Below, in pieces: positions 1 to 5,697 of a stretch of DNA of 6,430 nt. The notes beneath the pieces were generated by a model. It did no database searches. It was not told where the DNA came from and was given only the letters and a program-made list of their open reading frames with translations. Position numbers and translations under genes: made by a program. Origin of the DNA: an uncultured Campylobacter sp. (GTDB taxonomy: Bacteria; Campylobacterota; Campylobacteria; Campylobacterales; Campylobacteraceae). The stretch lies in the NCBI RefSeq assembly GCF_938040115.1, contig NZ_CALHXD010000218.1, forward strand, positions 1 to 6,430. The letters are read 5' to 3'. Within the stretch, counting starts at the first letter, position 1. Each line of letters starts with the position of its first letter.

Positions 1-1056
1 ACGAGCAAAGATGAGCGGCAAAAAATTTTTAGCTGCCTGCTGCAAACCCGCGATCTGCGAAACGTAAAATTTGCCTGCGAGTTCGCGCTTGCGGAGGACT
101 TCTTCGACCGTCCGTGCGACCTGTTTGAGTATATCGGCTACTGGCTGGAGGCCGTCGGATTTGCCTTTGAGCGGGTTAAATTTGACGCAGACGGCGAAGC
201 TCAAGCGGTAGCGGATGAAATTTTAAAAACGGATGCAAACGAATGCGGCGGCACCAAACAAACCCAAACGAGCGAAAATTTTAAAGCGGATACGACCGAA
301 TGTACCGCAAAATTTAACGCAGACAAATCCGACTCCGATAAATCACAAAAAACCCCGAACGATGAAATAAGCTTTGGCGGTGAGAAATTTAGCCTCAAAA
401 GATACTGCAGCCAGCGCATGTATCACATAATCTTTCCGCGCGGCTATTTCGGCGCACCCTATGAGGCGCATCTGGCAAAGCTTCATCCGACCTGGCGATT
501 TGAGGGCGGCGAGGCAGGCTATAATCTCGGCGGAGTCTTGGACGAGCCGGACGGCGATGCGCAAAATCCGCTATTTCATCTCATCACGCTTGATCCGCTA
601 CCTCGTGACTTGCCCGTGCGATCGCTGCCGCGCCTAAGCCTCGCCGCTCACGTTAGAGAGGTAAACGAAGGCGAGATAGTCTTTTACGAGCACGACGCGC
701 AGGGTATGCCGCGGCGTATCGGCGAAAGGACGCAGGTCGAATACGCCTTTGACGAACCGATAAAGGAGTGCGAAGTAGCACTTGCGCCCACGCCGGCGCG
801 CTGGGCGGCTCAGGACTGGGGGATGTCAAACAGCAGGCAAAACCTCGCGCGCATCGGCGGCGAGCCATCATGGATACAGGGTGCCTTGGTGCCGACGTGC
901 CCGATATGCGGCGAAAAGATGGAGTTTTTGATGCAGCTAGATAGCGGGCTTCCTAGCGGCGAGGACGGGGAACTACTTCTTGGCAGCGGCGGGATTTTAT
1001 ATGTGTTTTGGTGCGAGCGGACGCGGGTAAGTGCGTTTTTTATGCAGTGCACGTGA
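1..1056 (+). CDS. YwqG/DUF1963-like cytoplasmic protein, 5'-partial
   Basis: The frame has no stop from base 1 to the TGA at 1054-1056, so at least 351 residues are visible and the gene starts left of the window. The ATG at 418 is an internal methionine: codons before it encode ordinary protein (for example YIGYWLEAVGFAFERVKF around residues 46-63). Three parts can be seen: an N-terminal region to about residue 66, a Lys/Asp/Thr-rich linker to about residue 130, and a C-terminal domain. That domain ends in a pattern I associate with YwqG/DUF1963-type proteins: IGGEPSWIQ (about 285), a CPIC knuckle (about 300), MQLDSGLP (about 311), GSGGILYVFWC (about 328) and a terminal FFMQC. Only one CxxC pair is intact; the second position reads WCERT, so zinc binding is uncertain. 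No signal peptide or membrane segment is seen. Its biochemical role is unknown. Related proteins occur beside polymorphic toxins, so an immunity role is possible. The CDS is secure and the family is moderately so. Confidence 0.85.
   Translation, partial: TSKDERQKIFSCLLQTRDLRNVKFACEFALAEDFFDRPCDLFEYIGYWLEAVGFAFERVKFDADGEAQAVADEILKTDANECGGTKQTQTSENFKADTTECTAKFNADKSDSDKSQKTPNDEISFGGEKFSLKRYCSQRMYHIIFPRGYFGAPYEAHLAKLHPTWRFEGGEAGYNLGGVLDEPDGDAQNPLFHLITLDPLPRDLPVRSLPRLSLAAHVREVNEGEIVFYEHDAQGMPRRIGERTQVEYAFDEPIKECEVALAPTPARWAAQDWGMSNSRQNLARIGGEPSWIQGALVPTCPICGEKMEFLMQLDSGLPSGEDGELLLGSGGILYVFWCERTRVSAFFMQCT
214..327 (+). repeat. 57-bp imperfect tandem duplication inside the DUF1963-like gene
   Basis: Two adjacent 57-base units (214-270 and 271-327) align in frame. 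GAA at 217 matches GAA at 274, and TGC at 244 matches TGT at 301. At protein level EILKTDANEC matches ENFKADTTEC exactly 19 codons later. The units form the low-complexity linker between the N- and C-terminal parts of the protein. A further partial echo is AAATTTGACGCAGAC at 178-192 against AAATTTAACGCAGAC at 310-324, which differ at one base. Confidence 0.7.
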
Positions 1057-1097
1057 GTAATTTTGCTTTTTATAAATTAACCAATAAATTTGAGCGT

Positions 1098-1233
1098 ATT
1101 TGCATATAACCAAAAATCAGCTAAATATGTTGCTGCAAATCCAATCATTTCGTGTTTGTGCAAGATGAGATTTTTAGACAAAGCTAAGTCGGTTAAATTT
1201 TGCTGATTTTTATGAGAAATCGGATATGCAAAT
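1098..1233. repeat. Large imperfect inverted repeat in the convergent intergenic gap
   Basis: Two collinear inverted pairs nest here. ATTTGCATAT (1098-1107) pairs with ATATGCAAAT (1224-1233). AAAAATCAGC (1112-1121) pairs with GCTGATTTTT (1202-1211) and continues, after one mismatch, with AAAT/ATTT (1123-1126 with 1197-1200). The loop is about 70 bases. No hairpin-plus-T-run terminator is visible here. It could be a structured RNA, a palindromic mobile remnant or simply AT-rich symmetry. No annotated gene explains 1057-1343. Confidence 0.5.
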
Positions 1234-1301
1234 TTGAGATTAATAGCAAAATAGATAAAAAGAGTCGGTAGAGGCTAGCAAATTCCAGACTCATTACTCA
1301 C

Positions 1302-1326
1302 CGGCAAGGTTAGAATTACCTTGCCG
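1302..1326. repeat. 9-bp perfect hairpin between convergent genes
   Basis: CGGCAAGGT (1302-1310) and ACCTTGCCG (1318-1326) form a perfect GC-containing stem around a 7-base loop. It lies 18 bases past the stop of the SUFU remnant, the position expected of a terminator for that gene. Neither strand has a T-run after the stem, so intrinsic termination is doubtful. A wider 10-bp pair (TTAATAGCAA at 1240-1249, TTGCTATTAA at 1333-1342) encloses it. Confidence 0.55.
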
Positions 1327-1343
1327 ATCTAATTGCTATTAAA

Positions 1344-1640
1344 TCAAACGTATTCTTTCGTTCGCTTTAAATCGGTGATTAGCAAAGGATTATCCTTGCG
1401 CATCATGTTTATCAGTCTCTCTACGCGCTGCGTAGTCGGGTCTTTGCGTAGCCAGTCTAGCTCGCGCTGCGTAATACCGACCATCTGGAGGAACTCGACT
1501 CTACCGTTTGGCGTATCTGTGCCGCCTAGTACTGGATCTGGCGCGAAGGCGACGCCTACTAGTTTCGTATCGGTATTAAGGCGCAGAGGAGAATTGGTTG
1601 GGATAAAATGATACGCGCCCCATACAAGCTTATAAACAGA
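1344..1640 (-). pseudogene. SUFU (suppressor of fused) family remnant, C-terminal fragment
   Basis: Reading the minus strand, a frame of 98 codons ends in TGA at 1344-1346 and is preceded by an in-frame TGA just upstream of 1640. It has no usable start; the first in-frame ATG is the methionine of FLQMVGIT. The product carries the C-terminal hallmarks I recognise from bacterial SUFU-domain proteins: WGAYHFIPTNSPLRL near the beginning, TDTPNGRVEFLQMVGIT in the middle, then ELDWLRKDP and the ending NPLLITDLKRT. The whole N-terminal part is missing, and only about 60 bases separate it from the DUF59 gene, so the loss is a deletion rather than a frameshift. Beyond the lost start, no internal stop or frameshift is visible in the remaining part. 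SUFU proteins in bacteria include immunity proteins of polymorphic toxins. Function here is presumably lost. Confidence 0.85.
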
Positions 1641-1657
1641 TCAAATCGCGATCAAAT
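1639..1657. repeat. 8-bp direct repeat at the SUFU truncation point
   Basis: GATCAAAT occurs at 1639-1646 and again at 1650-1657, separated by CGC, so the period is 11. The pair lies where recognisable SUFU homology stops (about 1630-1640) and may mark the deletion junction. The same spot includes the palindrome ATCGCGAT (1645-1652). Chance occurrence is possible because AAAT words are frequent in this genome. Confidence 0.45.
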
Positions 1658-1701
1658 TTAGTCGGCAGCTCGGCAAAACTCGCTCGCAGCTAACACCAAA
1701 T

Positions 1702-1995
1702 TCACGCTCCTAACGCCGTCCTCACCTCATCGCTCGCCATCTCGATACTCCACGCAGGCTCCCATACGAGGTCTATCTCGCACTCTTTTACGCCATCGAC
1801 GTTTAGCACCGCCGTCTCGACCCAGCTTAGTATCATCTCATGTAGCGGGCATGAGCGCGTAGATAGCGTCATCGTGACCTTCGCCTTGCCATTTTCGTCG
1901 CAAGCCGCGTCGTAAATAAGCCCCAAGGATACGATATCAAAGCCCACCTCGGGATCGACGATGTTTGAGAGCGCTTTATAGATTTTTTCTTTCAT
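1702..1995 (-). CDS. DUF59/MIP18-family metal-sulfur cluster assembly factor
   Basis: This 97-residue protein is a single-domain member of the DUF59 (MIP18, PaaD/SufT-like) family, cytoplasmic proteins that help mature Fe-S proteins. Diagnostic motifs are VDPEVGFDIVSLGLIY at residues 13-28, a central TLSTRSCPLH with Cys49-Pro50 in the usual cysteine position, and VWEPAWSIEMAS at 77-88. The length is typical for the stand-alone form. The ATG overlaps the stop of the upstream membrane-protein gene as ATGA, so translation is probably coupled. A strong AAAGGAAG ribosome binding site lies just before it, inside the neighbour's end. It is the last gene of the operon; no convincing terminator follows before the SUFU remnant. 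The family is clear. Which client protein it serves is not, though its neighbour is an obvious candidate pathway partner. Confidence 0.9.
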   Translation of the reverse strand: MKEKIYKALSNIVDPEVGFDIVSLGLIYDAACDENGKAKVTMTLSTRSCPLHEMILSWVETAVLNVDGVKECEIDLVWEPAWSIEMASDEVRTALGA

Positions 1996-3194
1996 TTTTC
2001 TTCCTTTATTCCAAATTTCGTAAATTTAAAAACATTTATCATATTTATCGCAACCAAAACGATACTGACGAGCAGGCAAGCCACGCCGCAGTGCGCGAGC
2101 GATTTTATCTCCAGCCAGACGCCAAGCTCGTAGAGTGCGAGTCCAAGAGCATTAAAACCGATACCGATATATGCGGGCTTTTTAAGGATCATCTGATCTA
2201 GCAAGGGCACCTTTGTCTTACCCACAAAGGGCGCCACATAGTGGTACCAGATGAGAAACGGCGCGATCTTATAAAGATGAGCCGCGATAAAAGCGAATAA
2301 AAAGCCGTATATCAGCATAAATACCGCCATATCGTATCTATCCGCCGCGATAAATGCGTAAAACAGCACAAAGGCTGCAAGCGAAAGAGCGATATTGACA
2401 TTCCAGTAGTCATAAGCCTTGCGGACGCGCTTTTTTAGGATGTGCAGCGCCTCGGCGACAAAGCAAATAATCGCCGCCCCAAAGGCAAAGTACGCGTAAA
2501 TCTCGCCAAAAAAGAGCAAAACTCCCGCCAAAATATAAAATCCGAAGGCAAATTTGCTAAGCGTAAATTTTAGATCGTGCGCCAGAGCAAACATCGGTAA
2601 CAGCACTGTCGCCACGCCGACGATGATAAAAAAAACAAACCCGAGCACGAAATAGACGTGAAATTTAAGCGCGAACATAAAATCCATCGGCAAAGTGCCC
2701 GAAAGTATCATCAAAAGGCAAAATCCAAGCGAGATGCCGGCGAGTAAAAATACCGCCGAAACAAAGAGCATAAATGCTGCGAAGCTCTTTTTTTCATTGT
2801 CCATAAAGCTAACGATATAGGTCGTGCCAAAAAACAGCAGCGCCAGAAAAAGCGCCATGCCGCCGCCGTGCATGAAGCCCGTTTTGCCGCTGATCATCCC
2901 GTAGCCCATCGCAGCGATCCCTACGCAGTAGACGGCTAAATTTAGCATCGCGCCCTTGATCGTCGAAAACGGCTTTTCTAAAATCACCGAAGTGAGCTGA
3001 TACAACGCGCCGATGATGATGCTCATCACAAATCCGACGAAAAAAACGTGCAAAAATCCCGCCGTCTCAAGCCCCGCGATCGTTTCAAAATCAGCCGCAA
3101 AAAAAGCTGGGATACTCGCTATCAAAAAGAAAATACCTGCGATAAAATAACCGCCCACTAGCTTAAAAGGCGGCGCAAAGGTGTTTAAAAGCAT
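1992..3194 (-). CDS. 12-helix membrane protein, heme-copper oxidase subunit I-like
   Basis: This 400-residue protein is almost wholly hydrophobic, with about twelve predicted transmembrane segments, for example at residues 10-33, 48-72, 80-100, 110-131, 140-166, 175-203, 213-253 (two), 263-284, 289-312, 341-361 and 368-389. Histidines lie in or at the ends of helices as in heme-copper oxidase subunit I-like proteins: His49 (FLHVFFVGF) in helix 2, His179 (KFHVYFVLGF) and His206 in and after helix 6, His306 (AAHLYKIAPFLIWYHY) in helix 10. The helix-2 phrase GFVMSIIIGALYQL and the HLYKIAPFLIW phrase match uncharacterised COX1-like and NnrS-like proteins. It lacks the HxHE-type start of true NnrS, so I do not give that name. 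It may bind heme or copper; no reaction can be assigned. It starts 8 bases after the DUF2249 gene with only a weak ribosome site, which suggests coupling, and it overlaps the DUF59 start. Confidence 0.85.
   Translation of the reverse strand: MLLNTFAPPFKLVGGYFIAGIFFLIASIPAFFAADFETIAGLETAGFLHVFFVGFVMSIIIGALYQLTSVILEKPFSTIKGAMLNLAVYCVGIAAMGYGMISGKTGFMHGGGMALFLALLFFGTTYIVSFMDNEKKSFAAFMLFVSAVFLLAGISLGFCLLMILSGTLPMDFMFALKFHVYFVLGFVFFIIVGVATVLLPMFALAHDLKFTLSKFAFGFYILAGVLLFFGEIYAYFAFGAAIICFVAEALHILKKRVRKAYDYWNVNIALSLAAFVLFYAFIAADRYDMAVFMLIYGFLFAFIAAHLYKIAPFLIWYHYVAPFVGKTKVPLLDQMILKKPAYIGIGFNALGLALYELGVWLEIKSLAHCGVACLLVSIVLVAINMINVFKFTKFGIKEEK
2000..2007 (-). promoter_or_regulatory. Ribosome binding site for the DUF59 gene
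   Basis: On the minus strand AAAGGAAG precedes AAAA and the ATG at 1995. It supports that start and lies within the last codons of the upstream gene, consistent with coupled translation. Confidence 0.75.
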
Positions 3195-3202
3195 AGCCTA
3201 TC

Positions 3203-3541
3203 TCAGTGGCAAAGGCTTGTATCTATGTTTTTGACGTCCGCGCCCTGCTTTAGGCTAAAGGTCATCTTGACCGCCCCACCCTCTAAATCCTCGCGCTCGA
3301 TGTCAAACTGCTCCTCTATTTTAGGGATCAGTCCGGCTGGAAATTTATGATTTACCATCACGATTTTGGTGTTTTGGTTTGCAAATTTGATCGCTACTAG
3401 CGCATTTACCATAGGCTCAGGCGGTACACACGGACGGCTGTCAAATCCGACGAAATCCACTCCGCCTTCGCTATATCTATAAAACGGCACCGTCGCGCCC
3501 TCGGCGTTAAACTGCTCGGCGCCTTTGAAAAAATCGCTCAT
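3203..3541 (-). CDS. DUF2249 domain protein (TusA-like fold)
   Basis: This 112-residue soluble protein is the first gene of the operon. Residues 31-97 match the DUF2249 pattern: VGFDSRPCVPPEPMVNAL (Asp34, Arg36, PPEPM 40-44), then IVMVNHKFPAGLIPKIEEQF (60-79), then a glycine turn and KMTFSLK. DUF2249 proteins have a TusA-like fold. They are often encoded near NnrS-like membrane proteins, hemerythrins and DUF59 proteins in nitrosative-stress or denitrification loci; that is family knowledge, and its role here is inference. Cys38, just before PPEP, and Cys111 near the C-terminus are possible metal or thiol sites. An AAGGA ribosome site at 3548-3552 and a TATAAT box at 3569-3574 support this start and identify it as the head of the transcript. 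Confidence 0.85.
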   Translation of the reverse strand: MSDFFKGAEQFNAEGATVPFYRYSEGGVDFVGFDSRPCVPPEPMVNALVAIKFANQNTKIVMVNHKFPAGLIPKIEEQFDIEREDLEGGAVKMTFSLKQGADVKNIDTSLCH

Positions 3542-3547
3542 TTTTTA

Positions 3548-3574
3548 TCCTTGTTTTAAATTTGGATAATTATA
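3548..3574 (-). promoter_or_regulatory. Promoter -10 box and ribosome binding site of the DUF2249 operon
   Basis: Minus strand: TATAAT at 3569-3574, which would place the transcript start near 3562 and leave a leader of about 20 bases. AAGGA at 3548-3552 lies six bases before the ATG. No TTGACA-like -35 is seen, as is usual in Campylobacter. The region upstream to 3701 holds several AAATTT words, including the palindrome TCAAATTTGA at 3643-3652, but no operator I can name. Confidence 0.7.
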
Positions 3575-3701
3575 CTCTTATTTTGCGCGCGGGCGTCTTG
3601 ACCTTGCTTAAGGGGTTAAATTTTAAATTCGGCGGTCGAGAGTCAAATTTGAGCGGCGAAACCCGAGCGTTGATGATGTGAAATTTTAGATGAGATAAAA
3701 T

Positions 3702-3726
3702 TTGGTGGCGTAAATTTGACCACCAA
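3702..3726 (-). terminator. Rho-independent terminator of the small secreted-peptide gene
   Basis: On the minus strand TTGGTGG, an 11-base loop and CCACCAA form a 7-bp stem, followed by ATTTTAT. It lies about 20 bases after the stop at 3746, where termination would be expected. The loop carries an AAATTT word. Confidence 0.75.
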
Positions 3727-3745
3727 TTAAAACATAAAGCACCGC

Positions 3746-3931
3746 CTAGCAGTACTGCTTGTAGCCTTTTTTACAGAGCTGTTTTTTGCCCTCTTGTTTT
3801 AGGATTTCGTTTTTGCTCTCGCCGTTATAGGTAGCGTTTTGATCGCTGCCGCCGACCTTTTCGCCGTTTACGTAGATATTAGCCGCATAAAGCCCCGCCA
3901 AAAATACCAAGAAAATCAAAATTTGCTTCAT
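3746..3931 (-). CDS. Small secreted/periplasmic Lys-rich peptide with two cysteines
   Basis: A 61-residue frame begins with a clear signal peptide: MKQ, a hydrophobic core ILIFLVFLAGL, then YAA with likely cleavage near residue 16-17. The mature part, about 45 residues, starts near NIYVNGEKVGG, is rich in Lys, Gly and Asn, and ends KKQLCKKGYKQYC, with Cys53 and Cys61 (the last residue) able to form a disulfide or bind a ligand. I recognise no family. A terminator directly downstream and isolation from purH by 175 bases suggest a separate small transcript. The ribosome site is weak (GAAAG), and no clear promoter is seen beyond AT-rich sequence around 3945-3955. The signal peptide and terminator make a real gene likely; the function is unknown. 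Confidence 0.7.
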   Translation of the reverse strand: MKQILIFLVFLAGLYAANIYVNGEKVGGSDQNATYNGESKNEILKQEGKKQLCKKGYKQYC

Positions 3932-4056
3932 AGACTGCTTTCAATTAAATTTAATCTCCAAAGCGCAAGCAAATCGCAGTCCAAATTTAAAAGCAGGCAC
4001 GTCAAATTTAAGCAAAGCGGAGCAAGCGCGCCGCTAATCAATAAGCTTAGAACGGC

Positions 4057-4082
4057 AAAACGGCGCAGTCAAATTTACGCCG
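4057..4082 (-). terminator. Probable purH terminator
   Basis: On the minus strand CGGCG (4078-4082), a 12-base loop and CGCCG (4061-4065) form a stem, extendable by wobble pairs, and TTTT follows. It begins 25 bases after the purH stop. GCGCCG at 4028-4033 can pair with the same CGGCGC, giving an alternative structure. The loop again contains AAATTT. Confidence 0.55.
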
Positions 4083-4106
4083 CCTCGCCGCAAAAAAGAT
4101 CAAATT

Positions 4107-5645
4107 TTAGTGTAAAAAGTGGCGCACGCCGGTAAAATACATCGCCATGCCGTGCTCGTTTGCCGCCTGCACGACCTCGTCGTCGCGGATGCTGCCGCCA
4201 GGCTGTATCACGGCCTTCACGCCCGCCTCGCTTGCGATATCGATACTATCGCGGAACGGGAAAAACGCCTCGCTAGCAAGCGCGCAACCGCGTAAATCAA
4301 GCCCCATATCGCGCGCCTTGGCCACTGCCGCACGCGCGGCGTCCACGCGGCTAGTCATACCCATACCGATGGCGACCACGGCGCTGTTTTTCACGTAGAC
4401 GACGCAGTTGCTTTTCGTGAGTGCCGCAACCTTCCATGCGATTTCTAAGTCTTTTAGCTCAGACTGGCTAGCTGCGCGCGCGGTTTGTAGTTTCATATTT
4501 TCTAGCTCGCTAGCTTTTACCTCGTCGCTTTGCTGATAGACAAAGCCGCCGTCAACGTGTTTGAAGTCGTATTTGTCGTTTGCGCGCTGTAAAAATTTAT
4601 TGCCCTGGGTGAAAATTTTGATACGCTTTTTGGCTTCAAATACAGCAAGCGCGTCCTCGTCCACGTTTGCGGCGATGATGACCTCGACGTAGATTTCGTT
4701 GATTTTCTCGGCCAAGGCGCGGTCTAGCGTGCCGTTTATCGCCACCACGCCGCCGTATGCGCTGACGGGATCGCATTTTAGCGCCTCGACGTAGCTCTCG
4801 AGTAGATTTGATTTTATGGCAAAGCCGCAAGCGTTAGCGTGCTTTACGATAGCGACCGCAGGTGCAGCGTCAAAGCTGCTTGCAAGCGCTAAAGCGGCGT
4901 TTATATCGGTGATGTTGTTAAAGCTCGCTTCACCTTTTAGCGCGATAAAGTTGTTGCTGAAAAAATAATCAAACTCGTATAGCGCGCCCTTTTGGTGCGG
5001 GTTTTCGCCGTAGCGCGCGTCAAAAACCTTGCTGCCGGCGATAAATTTCATCTCACCAAAACCGTCATTAAAGCGCTCGTTCATATAATTTGCGATCATC
5101 GAGTCGTAGGCCGCGGTGTGCTCGTAGGCTTTTATCATCAAATTTCGCCTAAAAGTAGCCTTCTCGCTCTCGTCCGCACCCCCTATGACTCGTAAAACCT
5201 CGTCATAATCAAGCGGACTCGTGACGATATAAACGCTAGCGAAGTTTTTAGCCGCCGATCGCACCATCGCAGGGCCGCCGATGTCGATGTTTTCGATGAT
5301 CTCGTCAAAATCATCTGTGCGGATAGTGGTTTGTTTAAACGGATATAAATTTACGCAGACCAGATCGATGCCGCCGATGCCGTGCTGTGCGGCTTGACTC
5401 ACGTGGTTTGCGTCGTTTCGCTTGTGCAAGATGCCGCCGTGAATTTTTGGGTGCAGGGTTTTTACGCGCCCCTCAAACATCTCGGGCGAGCCTGTGTATT
5501 CGCTCACTTCGACCGCTTTTACGCCCTGCTCTTTTAGCAGTTTGTGCGTGCCGCCCGTGCTTAATATCTCAAAACCGAGTCGCTCGAGTCCTTTTGCAAA
5601 CTCTACAACCCCCTCTTTATCGCTGACGCTGATTAATGCTCTCAT
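4107..5645 (-). CDS. purH: Bifunctional AICAR formyltransferase / IMP cyclohydrolase PurH
   Basis: This 512-residue enzyme catalyses the last two steps of de novo purine synthesis in the cytoplasm: formylation of AICAR with 10-formyl-tetrahydrofolate to FAICAR, then ring closure to IMP. The N-terminal MGS-like cyclohydrolase domain shows LISVSDKEG (4-12), STGGTHKLL (29-37), a PEMFEGRVKTLHPKIHGGI stretch (54-72), VNLYPF (98-103) and the stretch NIDIGGPAMVRSAAKNF (119-135). The transformylase domain shows RYGENPHQ (211-218), NNITDINAALAL (243-254), catalytic Lys268-His269 in KHANACG, CDPVSAYGG (291-299) and a final QPGGSIRDDEV with MYFTGVRHF. Most relatives that I recall have NPCG where this has NACG, a minor change. 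The length is normal. The start is canonical and preceded by AAAGGAA at 5651-5657. The gene is flanked by its own leader and terminator, so it seems monocistronic. Confidence 0.98.
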   Translation of the reverse strand: MRALISVSDKEGVVEFAKGLERLGFEILSTGGTHKLLKEQGVKAVEVSEYTGSPEMFEGRVKTLHPKIHGGILHKRNDANHVSQAAQHGIGGIDLVCVNLYPFKQTTIRTDDFDEIIENIDIGGPAMVRSAAKNFASVYIVTSPLDYDEVLRVIGGADESEKATFRRNLMIKAYEHTAAYDSMIANYMNERFNDGFGEMKFIAGSKVFDARYGENPHQKGALYEFDYFFSNNFIALKGEASFNNITDINAALALASSFDAAPAVAIVKHANACGFAIKSNLLESYVEALKCDPVSAYGGVVAINGTLDRALAEKINEIYVEVIIAANVDEDALAVFEAKKRIKIFTQGNKFLQRANDKYDFKHVDGGFVYQQSDEVKASELENMKLQTARAASQSELKDLEIAWKVAALTKSNCVVYVKNSAVVAIGMGMTSRVDAARAAVAKARDMGLDLRGCALASEAFFPFRDSIDIASEAGVKAVIQPGGSIRDDEVVQAANEHGMAMYFTGVRHFLH

Positions 5646-5650
5646 TTATA

Positions 5651-5657
5651 TTCCTTT
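5651..5657 (-). promoter_or_regulatory. Ribosome binding site of purH
   Basis: AAAGGAA on the minus strand, five bases before the ATG at 5645, confirms the start that gives the canonical MRALISVSDKEG terminus. Confidence 0.75.
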
Positions 5658-5697
5658 CTTTTTTGGGCTTTTCTTTTTCTACTTATGCTTCGTTAGC

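Noticed and set aside
418..1056. Gene starting at the ATG at 418
   Set aside because: The frame stays open with protein-like content back to base 1, so this ATG is internal.
1333..1611. Plus-strand 92-residue frame
   Set aside because: It is the antisense shadow of the SUFU remnant, whose minus-strand translation has recognisable family motifs.
1965..2201. Plus-strand 78-residue frame
   Set aside because: It overlaps the DUF59 and membrane-protein genes in antisense and has no family features.
1992..3194. Naming the membrane protein NnrS
   Set aside because: The topology is similar but the characteristic HxHE phrase near the N-terminus is missing, so only a COX1/NnrS-like description is supported.
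3608..3619. TTAA-CCCC-TTAA (minus strand) as an NssR/CRP-FNR type operator of the DUF2249 operon
   Set aside because: The spacing between the TTAA arms is four bases, not the six implied by TTAAC-N4-GTTAA, and its distance from the -10 box is not a standard activator position.
3643..3652. TCAAATTTGA palindrome as an operator
   Set aside because: It is one of many AAATTT words in the window, so its symmetry is not informative on its own.
3839..4135. Plus-strand 98-residue frame
   Set aside because: It overlaps the secreted peptide gene and the purH end in antisense, is Lys/Ser/Arg-rich without motifs, and lies across both terminator-type regions.
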